A stretch of 64,000 bases of DNA from Mytilus galloprovincialis (Eukaryota; Mollusca; Bivalvia; Mytilida; Mytilidae), in contig NC_134843.1 in assembly GCF_965363235.1 (NCBI RefSeq), positions 4,526,001 through 4,590,000 on the forward strand. The letters are read 5' to 3'. Below the pieces are notes generated by a model. The model saw nothing but the letters and a program-made list of their open reading frames with translations, was not told the origin of the DNA and made no database searches. A program made the position numbers and the translations under genes. Numbering within the stretch: position 1 is the first letter of the stretch; every line of letters starts with the position of its first letter. Positions 1 through 12,576 of the stretch are shown piece after piece.

Positions 1-720
1 GCATGTACAGCTAACAATCTTCCATATAACAAATAAAGACCAAAACACAAAAATTTAACAGAGCAATGAACCGTGAAAATGAGGTCAAGGTCAAATAAAA
101 CCTGCGCGACTGACATATAGATCATAAAATATTTCCATACAACAAATTTAATTGATCTATTGCATATATAGTATAAGGAAAAAGGACAAAAAAATCAAAA
201 TCTTAATTTTGACCACTGAACCATGAAAATAAGATCAAGGTCAGATGACACCTGCCAGCTAGACATGTACACCTCACAATCATCCCATATACCAAATATA
301 GTAGACCTATTGCATACAGTATAAGAAAAACAGACCAAAACACAAAAACTTAACTATAACCGCTGAACCATGAAAATGAGGTCAAGGTGACACCTGCCAG
401 TTGGACATGTACACCTTACAGTCCTTTCATACACCGAATATACTAGACCTATTGTTATAGTATCTGAGATATGGACTTGACCACCAAAACTTAACCTTAT
501 TCACTGATCCGTGAAATTAGGTCGAGGTCAAATGAAAACTGTCTGACGCGCATGAGGACCTTGCAAGTAATGCACATACCAAATATAGTTATCTTATTAC
601 TTATAATAAGACAGAATTTAACATTACAAAAAATCTTATCTTTTTTTCAAGTAGTCACTGAACCATGAAAATGAGGTCAAGGACATGTGACTGACGGAAA
701 CATCTAAACATGAGGCATCC
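1..720 (+). repeat. Degenerate repeats of about 150 bp at the window start
   Basis: Five diverged units share gaaccatgaaaatgaggtca and (where kept) gacacctgccagttggaca, near 68, 219, 364, 505 and 659. No gene seen; 720-1650 shows nothing recognisable. Confidence 0.75.
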
Positions 721-1659
721 ATATACAAAGTATGAAGCATCCAGGTCTTCCACCTTCTAAAATATAAAGCTTTTAAAAAGTTCGCTAACACCGCTGCCGC
801 CGTAGATGCTGGATCATTATCCCTATAAACTGAGTTTTTCAAATTTGTTTAAATATAAATAATATATTCTTAATGTAATGGTAAAATATCATTAATAAAT
901 GAATGTTTTTTTTAAGGACCTTATCCATACTTGCTTAAATTTAAATGAAGGTCATGGTGATCCAACTATTATCTAAATGATTTTCCATTATGAGAGTAAT
1001 TAACAAAATGTTTCACATGCAGATGGACAAATAGACAGAAGAATCCCTATGTATAATCTCATATAAATTTAATGTGGAAGCACAGATTTACAAAAGAGAG
1101 AAATCATGAAAATGGGTATTTTCTGGAATACATGTATTTGAATATATTACTGTAAACCAATATATCTCACTTTTTCATGTTACCCTGTTCTAAACACCTT
1201 TTTTTAATAATTGTGTTTTTTCTTTATAGTGCTTTTCCAAATTCAAATTTTTTTCTACCAGCAAAATTCCTCTTAAAAAATTTCTTACAAAAATAAGTCA
1301 CACAATTTCTTTCATTATAAACAAACTTGATTTAAAACTTAGCACCAATTAAGAGTTTGACATATGGTTAAAGCTCTTGTCTATTGGACATATGGTTAAA
1401 GCTCTTGTCTATTGTTGAAGACTGATTTTGTACCTTTACATGCAACTGTTATTCATGTTTGTTAACTTTTGTAATTTACAACAAAACAAGTCCTTTGCCG
1501 CTATTATAATCAAATTTGAGAATTCCAAATGTTCACTAAATGTAAAGAGAGATAACTCATAATTAAAAAGCAAGTTCTTTTCATCCTCACTCTTTATTCT
1601 AGTGGATAATTTTCTCATTGGCAATCATAACACATTGACTTTTTAATATTGTTTCATTT

Positions 1660-1865
1660 ATGTTTTGGAGCTGAGTGTGATGTCCATTTTAGCTGTACTA
1701 GTACACAGTTTTGTTTTAGTGGCCAGCCAAAGCCTGCATACAGAAGAGGGATTATCTTGGTGTGTTGAAGACCCATTGGTGTCCTTGGGCTGTTTTCTGC
1801 TCTTTGATCAGGGTGTCGTCTCTTTGACACATTCCCTATTTCTGTTCTCAATTTTATTTTTTGTG
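1660..1865 (-). repeat. Dispersed mussel repeat (aaattgagaatggaaatggg family)
   Basis: Ends in reverse orientation with gacacattccctatttctgttctcaatttta. Related pieces: 16458-16520, 22155-22400 and 58629-58770 (plus), and 41585-41635 (minus). The shared core is aaattgagaatggaaatggg followed by acaacaacccgacc. Short frames across 1654-1880 are repeat sequence. Confidence 0.8.
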
Positions 1866-1986
1866 AGTCCTGACTCCTAAAAAACTTTTATTCAGTTTAT
1901 GAAGTTTTTGACCAAGTTAACACAACCTGTAGAAAAATGTATCAAATCCTATTATACCCATTTCAACCTACAGCCAAACAAAAAAT

Positions 1987-2161
1987 TATGTGTGTTTACT
2001 GTGACATGCTGAAAAAATCAGGGTAGGTAGGTACGGAATTATTTTTTATCTTTAATTTTTATTTTACATTGAGTCTAAGAGCAACAATTTGACTTTTAAC
2101 AGTGCTTAATAAAATTGGTAAAAAAACTTAAGGGTAGGTAGGGGTACAATAAACACACATA
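1987..2161. mobile_element. 175-bp miniature inverted-repeat element
   Basis: Perfect 12-bp ends TATGTGTGTTTA and TAAACACACATA, with similarity continuing inward (ctgt / gtac). The interior contains two gggtaggtaggt blocks. It lies just downstream of the NUP93 3' end. Confidence 0.75.
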
Positions 2162-2242
2162 CTTTTTATTTTAGCCTAACTGATACCTAGAATGTTTAAT
2201 CATAAATGTGAAGTCAAAATGAATGATTTATATTTAATGATT

Positions 2243-2248
2243 TTTATT
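2243..2248 (-). terminator. Candidate NUP93 polyadenylation signal
   Basis: Canonical AATAAA on the minus strand, 62 bases beyond the NUP93 stop codon. Other minus-strand AATAAA copies lie further on, near 2065-2075, so the true 3' end could be longer. Confidence 0.55.
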
Positions 2249-2309
2249 TCAATTTTTTTTAAATATGAAAATTTACAATATATAACAGTAATTTTTGAGA
2301 TGTTTCTCC

Positions 2310-5300
2310 TTAGTTCATCAAAACCTCGATCTGAACAAGTCTTGCATTAGTATCACCTGGTAGTCTGTATGGAAGCATTCCTGCGAACATGATCAGGGCT
2401 TTAGCTTGACCTCTTATATAATTCAGATACTGAAATAAACAAACAAAAAAACGTGATGATTGATTATGTTTGGCATATTATTTAGTTTAGCAACACATTT
2501 AAAATAAAAAATAATGATTGATTTCTGTTCCTCATTCATTCAGCTTGTATGTACTTTTCTGAAAGAAATAATATAGAACCGTTACTAAAACCAAGGAATG
2601 GTATAGTAAATGTACTATCAAAATCCTTGCTAAAACTATGGTGTCCAGGCAATGAATTTCTAGTGATTTTAAAATTCATAAAAACAGAAAAATATAACTA
2701 ATACTGAGTTTGACTCAAAAGGATATGTAAAGAGTTTTAAATTTTTTTTTAACTACAGTCAAACCTGGTGGAAAGGTCAACTTAAGCAAAAACCTGTCCA
2801 ATCAGAACTCTATTCCCACTTTAGTGATACCTATTATTTTAAACCTAAATCAAAAGGTCACACCTCTTATGTCACATTGTTCTTTTTTGTGTTCTCATTC
2901 AACTGAAAATTCAGTCCATATTGGGTGTGGACAAATTTTGAAAAATTTTGGTTTAACATATTTACTTCTGAAAATTATTAGCATCTGAAGGAATAGAATT
3001 CAATCCTTGTGTATGAAGTATTTTTTTTCTTCACCTACTAAACTATTGCAAAAATAAATCCATGATGATGATAAAAAAAAAAAAAAAATCCTTATCTGCA
3101 GCCAGCTGCTTCTGTAGTGTGTGAGAACATAAGATAACATATCCAAAAGTTTTTTTGTATTGCTTATTTCATGTTCAAAGTCTGCACTTAAAACAAGTTG
3201 TAAATTATAGGTGTAAATTGGTGCTAATTAAAAATGTTTTGACAGTTTTGAAGCTTGAACAATAGAATAATATTTATGTCTTACACTTACCCCCTTAAAG
3301 CAATGTCATTTAAACAAAAACATTTGCAAAAGTCATATTTCATTCAATATTCTGAATTGGCATTTCAAAAAAACAATAGCAATATAACTTTTGCATGTGG
3401 TGTTACAAACTGCTGTTGTTATAAAAAACTGTTATTCACCTTTAATATTATATCTCTAATATAACTTTATAGGACAAATTATATTATTCACTTTCAAATA
3501 CATGATTCTTCTCATGTCAATCAAAGTCAATGGAATTTTTGTATTTAAATCCATTTAAAATGTCTTAAATTGTCTTTTTCTATTATTTTTTTAGTTTTAA
3601 GTGACACTTTATTTTAGATTGGCTAGGATCCTAAGTTAAGAAGCGTAAGATAAAATGTGCCTAAGTAATCGATTTTATTAGAAAGTCATATAGGACAAGT
3701 GAGACCACGCTTGCATAGAACGTTATTTGGGACAGTACTCAAGAACGGTAAAAATGACACCTCCCAAATCGATCTTCATCTGTGTTTTGTGGAAATAAGC
3801 TGTGTGTATAAGTTTGATAATATTTGGTTGAGGAAAACTAAAATTAGAGAGGGAAAAGTAATTTTAGAATGTAAATATAGATGGACCGGACAATGGCAAC
3901 ATTTTAGGATGTAAATATGGATGGAGGGGAAAAGTAATTTTAGGATGTTAATATGATGGACGGGACAAAGGCAACACTTAATGCCCCTCCACCAAAATTA
4001 AGGCATAATAAGAGTTGAAAATGTAGGTAATTAGTTAACCCTGCATTTTAATGCAGAATTTTTTTTCTGAATCATAAATATATATATTTTGTGTTCAAAG
4101 TTCCATTCTTTTTTTATTTGGTGTTCCTATGAAATATTTGGAAACTTGAGGTGACCTTGTTCATTGGTTTACTTTCAGTGATGGTTATTTATATTCATAT
4201 CTGCAATGAATTGTTGTTTGAAATTTTCTCTGTACTAAGTACAAAACAGGATATTACTTTATTCAAGCAAAGTATATCTACATCAAAAACAATGATAATT
4301 TATGTACAATTTTTTTGAAAAATGCCAATTTAACAAAGTCCATTATGGGAAGAACAATGGTGGAATAGTATTGCCGCTTTTTATTCCGTACATCAAATTG
4401 AGTTGAACTTTTGTATAAAATCTTTTACTCCTCTGAAATTGGTTTTAAACAACTAAGGTCATCTTTTAGAATCACGTATAACTTGATAATTGTTGTCGAT
4501 GATTATGAGGTCATCATTTAGAATCACGTATCACTTGATATTTGTTGTTAATGATTATGAGGTCATCATTTAGAATCACGTATCACTTGATACTATTTGT
4601 CGATGATTCTGAGTTAATTTTTTCTTATTTCCACATATGGAAATAAAATGTCTGCCATTCAATTAGCCTGATCACAATTACAAATGAGATTCCAGCAGAT
4701 AAGTATAAAAACTTGTTAATTTGCAACTAAAATAGTGTTTCTTTTGTTACAACCTTTTATCTAGCTTTTATTAAACAATCATTTCAGGGACAAAACACTG
4801 TAGATTGTATAACTTTTTATAGTAAGCTTTTTTTTTTTACATAAATAAGGCCGTTAGTTTTCTCGTTTGAATTGTTTTACATTGTCTTATCGTGGCCTTT
4901 TATAGCTGACTATGCGGTATGGGCTTTGCTCATTGTTGAAGGCCGTACGGCGACCTATAGTTGTTAATGTCTGTGTCATTTTGGTTTTTTGTGGATAGTT
5001 GTCTCATTGGCAATCATACCACATCTTCTTTTTTATATTTTGCACGTTTACCAAGGATTTTGTCCAAATATGACTGAAAAGCAAAACATTCTTTTAACAC
5101 TTTAAAAGTGCTACATATCTTACATATATTTAATGTTTGGATGGAAAAATATGAGCCTGTTTCTAAATTAAATGCGAATAAAATATTTTACCTTTGTCAT
5201 TTCAAGGCCTTTTATAGCTGACTATACGGTATGGGTTCGGCTCATTGTTGAAGGCCATACAGTGACCCATAGTTGTTAATATCTGTGTCATTTGGTCGTT

Positions 5301-8300
5301 TTTTGGAGAGTTGTTTAATTGGCATTCATACTACAGCTTGATACAGAGGACAAACCATGATCAGTTCAGAGAAATATGGACACAACATTCAAGCTTGATT
5401 ACACTCTAATTTTGGATTGTATAATATATTTATAACACAGAATGAACGAGGTCTTAAAACCTAAAACTTTCAAACTGGACATTTACCTATTATGGTCAGC
5501 ATATCAAATAACCTAAAGAATTCAATTTTTTATGAAGTCAAACATAGTTTAAATTTCTGACCCTTTGGATCTCAATGTGAACCAATTTGATAATGGGGCC
5601 CAAAATCTTAAAGGCCTAACTACCTTGACCACAATTTAACCATATACAGAACTAACTACAGAGGGGAGGGCATAAAAAAAAACTAATCATATGTATATTT
5701 TTCCACCTTAAACAGGAAGGCAAAACATAGTACATGAATAAATAAAGGACTTAGTAACTTACAGTTTCCTTGCCGCCATCTTCACCTCGCCCTGTCCAGC
5801 CAGAATACGGACTCTGTGATGTTGTTGTTCTGTTAAAATATAAATCATGATACAATTTACTTTAAGATATACCTGTCTGTTTAGATTAAAAAATTCAATA
5901 TATACTGTGTATTCATTATTTTCAAGGATACTGATATCAAAGATACTCTGATTCATGGCGTGATGATTTCTACTTTAAATGTGTTTAGAAAATTTGTACA
6001 TATGTTTTTCATTTGGTGTTTTGTACATAAATTAGGGCATTTATTTTCTTATTTTAATTGTTTTACATATTGCATTTTATAGTTTGCTAGGCAGTATGGA
6101 TTTGCTCATTGTTGAAGGCTGTGCAGGTGACCTTTACTTGCTTGCACCGACATCATTAGGTCTGGAGTGCAGAGTTGTCGCATTGGCAATCGTTCCACAT
6201 CTCCGTATTTTATAAATATCAGTCAACAACAAATTATATAAACTAGAGGCTCTCAAGAGCCTGTGTCGCTCACCTTGGTCTATGTGCATATTAAACAATG
6301 GACACAGATAAATTCATGATATAATTGTGTTTTGGTGATGGTGATGTGTTTGTAGATCTTACTTTACTGAACATTCTTGTTGCTACAATTATCTTTATCT
6401 ATAATGAACTTGGCCCAGTAATTACAGTGGAAAATATTTTCTAAAAATTTACAAAAATTTATGAAAAATGCTAAAAATTAACTATAAACGGCAATAACTC
6501 CTTAAGGAGTCAATTGACTATTTTGGTCATGTTGACTTATTTGTAAATCAAACTTTGCTGAACATTATTGCTGTTTACAGTTTATCTCTATCTATAATAA
6601 TATTCAAGATACCAATTCAGGGGCAGTAACCAAACAACGGGTTGTCGGATTCATCTGAAAATTTGAGGGCAGAAAGATCTTGACCTGATAAACAATTTTA
6701 CCCCATGTCAGATTTGCTCTAAGTGCTTTGGTTTTTGAGTTATAAGCCAAAAACTGCATTTTACCCCTATATTCTATTTTTAGCCATGGCGGCCATCTTG
6801 GTTGGTTGGCCGGGTCACGCCACACATTTTTTAAACTAGATACCCCCATGACAATTGTGGCCAAGTTTGGTTTAATTTGGCCCAGTAGTTTCAGAGGAGA
6901 AGATTTTTGTAAAAGATTACTAAGATTTACGAAAAAATGGTTAAAATTTGACTATAAAGGGAAATAACTCCTAAAGAGGTCAGCTGACCATTTCCTTTGC
7001 ATTGAGGTATTTGTAAATCTTACTTTGCTGAACATTATTGCTGTTTACAGTTTATCTCTATCTATAATAATATTCAACATAATAACCAAAAACAGCAAAA
7101 TTTCCTTAAAAATACCAATTCAGGGGCAGCAACCCAACAACAGGTTGTCGGATTCATCTGAAAATTTCAGGACAGATAGATCTTGACCTGATAAACACTT
7201 TTAACCCGTCAGATTTGCTCTAAATGCTTTGATTTTTGAGTTATAAGCCAAAAACTGCATTTTACCCCTATGTTCTATTTTTAGCCATGGTGGCCATCTT
7301 GGTTACTTGGCCGGGTCACGCCACGGCTATTTTTAAACTAGATACCCCAAAGATGACTGTGGCCAAGTTTGGATTAATTTGGCACAGTAGTTTCAGAGGA
7401 GAAGATTTTTGTAAAAGATTTCTAAGATTTACGAAAAATGGTTAAAAATTGACTATAAAGGTCAATAACTTCTAAAGGGGTCAATTGACCATTTTGGTCA
7501 TGTTGACTTATTTGTAAATCTAACTTTGCTGAACATTATTGCTGTTTACAGTTTATCTCTATCTATAATAATATTCAAGATAATAACCAAAAACAGCAAA
7601 AATTCCCTAAAATTACCAATTCAGGGGCAGCAACCCAACAATGGGTTGTCGGATTCATCTGAAAATTTGAGGGCAGAAAGATCTTGACCTGATAAACAAT
7701 TTAACCCCATGTCAGATTTGCTCTAAATGCTTTGGTTTTTGAGTTATAAGCTAAAAACTGCATTTTACCCCTATGTTCTATTTTTAGCCATGGCGGCCAT
7801 CTTGGTTGGTTGGCCGGGTCACGCCACACATTTTTTAAACTAGATACCCCAATGATGATTGTGGCCAAGTTTGGATTAATTTGGCCCAGTAGTTTCAGAG
7901 GAGAAGATTTTTGTAAAAGTTAACGACGACGACGACGACGGACGACGGACGACGGACGCCAAGTGATGGGAAAAGCTCACTTGGCCCTTCGGGCCAGGTG
8001 AGCTAAAAACAGAATTCAATCTGACATTATGTGAGATGATCACAGATGAGGATCACTTTAGTTGTTATCCATTTGCCTGATGTGTTTGAAACTTTTGATT
8101 TTGTCCTTTGATAAGTGAGTTTCAGTTTTGAATTTCATTGCAGTTCGGTATTTTTTTATTTTACTTTTTAATCTGAAATCATTTTGATATTAAGTGTCAG
8201 TTTAAAGTTCTTAACTAAACTTACTTGGCATTTTTATACTGACTGTGTAGAATGTTCATTGTGGCTAATAAAATATCTGGTAAGCATCTCCTCACCTACA

Positions 8301-11300
8301 AAAATGTCAAAACAAATAATCAAATTTAAAGTCCTTAAAATAATAATCATATTTATAAGGGAAATAACTCTATAAAGGTAAATTCTACCGTTGTGAAAAT
8401 CAAGTCTTCCTGTCCCATTGTTTAAATTCCAAACTGTAAGGTTTCATTATTTTAAAGTTCTTATCAAAGAAAAACAAAAGTTTGGATCTCTAAATCGCCA
8501 ATTTTTTATTTTCAATGTTCTATAAGACACAGATCTGAAATTATAAGCTGTAGAAAAGATAACTGATTCAACTAGTATCTTATTGGTTCAGTTCTGTCCA
8601 TATATATAATAAGACTAATATTCAAAGCAAAAATATTAATTAACTGATTTTCCAGACAACTTTTAAACAGTAGTAGTCTTCATAGTTAAAATCATAGTAG
8701 TAGTTCAGAGTCAAACTAGTTTGCACATCTGTTTTAGGCAGTTGCAAAATAAAATGATTAGACAAAGGACATATGTCAGAGGAAGAAACATTTGATATTA
8801 TCTGATTTCATTATAATAAAATTCATGAAAATATATCCTCCTACAAGAAAATCTGGTTTCATGTGAATATATAGATAACACATACTGAGATTTAAAATTT
8901 TACGATAATTGTGGAAGCAAAATTACACATGGAATACCATTTCTCATGCATTTTGTGGGTAAATGCAAACCACAAATTTAAATGTTTATCTAAGTATACA
9001 TTATTTTTTAGGCTTGTATTCGGGCTTTGGCAAAACCACGAAATTACTATCCATGAAAATACAATTATTCCTCCATCCACATAAATAAGTTAATAGGAAA
9101 ATAGTTAGTCTACCCCTTTAGGTGTAACACCACTAATTCGGGCCAGGCCAGAAAGCACATACCAAAAAGTAGTACATATTTAACGCAAAATAGTTCCTAC
9201 GCATTAGTGTAACTTTCAAAATATGTAGGATATTTAGGTATTTTTGGCATCAAATGAAAGCTGAAGGGCTTGTGATCATTGTAGAACTCTTTTGGACTTT
9301 TAATTTTAAATATTGAAAAAACTGCACCAAATTTTAAAAAGAGGGTACATTTTGTCTGTTTGTCAGATTTGAAGTACCTGTTTTGGTACATCCGAAGTTC
9401 TGGGAACCAGTTCTTTCTTATATGCCATTAAAGGTATGTTGATTTTTTCAGTAGAAGACACCATAAATTGTTGCTTTGACATGCAATGATTGCCACTTTA
9501 TTTGAACTTAAAATGAAAGAGGTGAGTCTGCTTGGAATGGAGGAATTTAACATAGAAAGCAATGGGACCATGAATTAGTGATGTACTTCCTTTTAGGGGC
9601 AGTTACTCAATACCTTATCTCCTTTAAAACACATATGTGAATTAAAATTGAAGGGAATATAAAAAATATCAGAGGATAATCTATTTAAGGACATGCCTCC
9701 ATACAAATATAAAGATTTAAAATCAAGGCTTATACAGCATGTATGTTTACCTCATCATTATAATGTCTGAAGGCCATTACTTTGGTTTCTACAGCATTTT
9801 CTGCCAAGGGAAGTAACTGCAACTGTTTAATCACCTAGAAATAAAATTGAAAATTTAAATACAAATATGATGTGTATATTCACCTAAGCAAAAAAAATAT
9901 TATAATAAATTATCTTCTATTTGTGTAAAACAATGTGTACAGCAAAAAGGTTATGATGCCAAAGCATTCAATACTAACAGTTCTTACAGTTAAATTTGCT
10001 TACATCCACTTAATTTGAACTTTGGTAGATATTTGTCTCATTTACAATCATACCTGCATCTCCTTTATTATTATAAGTATTAAAACTCAATCAAATTTAA
10101 TATTAACTATGAATTTTAATCTCATTCAAATTACTATAAATCTGCAAAAAAAAAAGAAGAGTTTTAAAGATTGACATAATTGAGTTTGCTTTTGTCTTTT
10201 AAATTTTATAAAGAAATCATATTCAATGTAACCAACAAGTTGTAAGCCTTTCACTTATTAGAAATATATGACATGTTAATGTCATATATTGGATACATTG
10301 AATATGTTTTCTTTATCAAATTTAAAAGAAAAAATTGAACTCAATTGTGTATCAAAACACAAGACATTTCAATTTTAACCTCAATTTATCTTTGATTAAA
10401 TTTGTAAAAATACCAAGATCATAACTTACTGTTAGAGCTTCATCCATGTTGCCATCATGGAAACAATCAAAGAAGGTCAAAAGGTCAAGTAACAAGAAGA
10501 ATGTACTGGCATTGGATAAGTTCCCTTCAGCTCCTTGTGCTCTGTACCTAAGTAACAAAATATACATATCTTTAATGTTAGTATGTACAATCAAATATCT
10601 CATTTAGTTGTAAGATCAATTATATATATTAAAGTAGACCCATGACATCTAACTGAGCATTTAGAAGATTTTTTAACTTTGACTTGTAGCTTATTTCATA
10701 ATTTGGTATCATTTAAAAGTTTGTTTGCAGTAGATATTGCTTAATATTGTCCGCTTATTCTTCAAGATAGATATTCACTTATTCACTTAATCAACCAAAG
10801 AATATTTGATTTTTTCACAACAGTATTCAGTTCAAATGGAAGATACTTATAAATATACTGCATCCTATAGAAAACCAACTGACAGATTTAACTTGTTTTC
10901 CTATAAAACTCATCAATTTCTGCTGACAATTTAATCCTTCAAAAAAAAAAAAAGTTCGACACCCATTTAAGATGGAGTTTCGTAAGACCCTGTATCGCTC
11001 ATCTTGGTCAAACTCCAACATTGTAGACTTCAATATAATTTGTGACTAAAAAGGTTTTTTTTTATTTGATCTTCAGCTGCTTATCCCTTTTTTTCAGGAA
11101 CCAAAAAGATAAATCCTTGTGTTGGGGTTTTTAATAACTAAGTAATTTGTGACTTGAATGGAGATCTATATACCTCTCAGCAATACCAAAGGCCAGACTT
11201 CTCAATCTATCTCTAGATGACTGTGTAGAACTAGCCTGTGACACCACTTGACTAAGCAACTTGTTCAGTAACTCCAACACTTTGTCGTGTTTCTACAACA

Positions 11301-12576
11301 TAATCATTTTATGTAGTTAACATGTTTAATATTCAAACTAAATTGTTCAGTAACTCCAACACTTTGTCGTGTTTCTACAACATAATCATTCTACGTAGTT
11401 AACATGTTTAATATTCAAACTAAATTGTTCAGTAACTCCAACACTTTGTCGTGTTTCTACAACATAATCATTCTACATAGTTAACATGTTTAATATTCAA
11501 CACTTTGTTGTGTTTCTACAACATAATCATTCTACATAGTTAACATGTTTAATATTCAAACTAAATTGTTCAGTAACTTCAACACTTTGTCATGTTTCTA
11601 CAACATAATCATTCTATGTAGTTAACATGTTTAATATTCAAACTAAATTGTTCAGTAACTCCAACACTTTGTCATGTTTCTACAACATAATCATTCTACA
11701 TAGTTAACATGTTTAATATTCAAACTAACTTGTTCAGTAACTCCAACACTTTGTCGTGTTTCTACAACATAATCATTCCACGTAGTTAACATGTTTAATA
11801 TTCAAACTAAATTATCAAACATTTGAAGCACTTTTCATACAAAATTCTCAGTCAAAAAGCAGAAAATATAAAAATAATTGACTCCAACGAAGTGATGAGA
11901 ATATAAGTATCATTATAACCACACTAATATAGGTCATTATTACCTAAGCAACCTTGGTTACAATCACCTTAGCAACTTCAGACAAAAAATTACCTTAGCA
12001 ACCTTGGTTAAAATCACCTTAGCAACTTTATAGCTGACTATGCGGTATGGGATTTGCTCATTGTTGAAGGCCATATGGTGACCTGTAGTCATATAGTTGT
12101 TAATTTCTGTGTCATTTGGTCTCTTGTTGAGAGTTGTCTCATTGGCAATCATACCACATCTTCTTTTTTAAATTTAGTGAAAATCTTCTTAAAAAACTTA
12201 AAACATTATTACTGTAAGAACATACTGTGCCTAGGTAATTACTATCTAGAAACAATTGCCATTTATAACTTAGCAACCTTCATCATTATTGCATCAGCAA
12301 CTTTATCATTATTACTTTAACAACCTATGTCAGTATTACCCCAGCAACCTACTTCATTGTTACCTAAGCAACCTTCACCATCATTACATCAGCAAACTTT
12401 GTCATTATTACTTTAACAACCTAGGTCAGTATTACCCCAGCAACCTATTTCATTATTACCTTAGCAAGGTCATATAATCTGACTGCATCTTCAAACAATC
12501 CTTTGGCTTCTGTATCCTTAGCAACTAAATCTATAATTTTATGTGTATCTCCATGGAATTTATCTATTGCACCAGG
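2310..12576 (-). CDS. NUP93: NUP93 coding exons 17-23
   Basis: Exon 17 12460-12576, exon 18 11174-11292, exon 19 10430-10547, exon 20 9751-9834, exon 21 8225-8295, exon 22 5763-5829, exon 23 2310-2429 (stop TAA at 2310-2312). They encode residues 597-827. Exon 21 is only 71 nt; it was found through the LLATMNIL core, which matches the vertebrate protein, and its phase is needed to join exons 20 and 22. Exon 22 encodes a poorly conserved, polar linker rich in Gly, Thr and Ser. Exons 17 and 18 are flanked in intron 17 by tandem arrays derived from their own edges. Confidence 0.94.

Noticed and set aside
5759..5956. Minus-strand frame through NUP93 exon 22 with [22 protein letters not shown]
   Set aside because: In this frame the join to exon 23 gives an immediate stop. 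The correct phase, fixed by exons 21 and 23, reads a Gly/Thr/Ser-rich linker instead.
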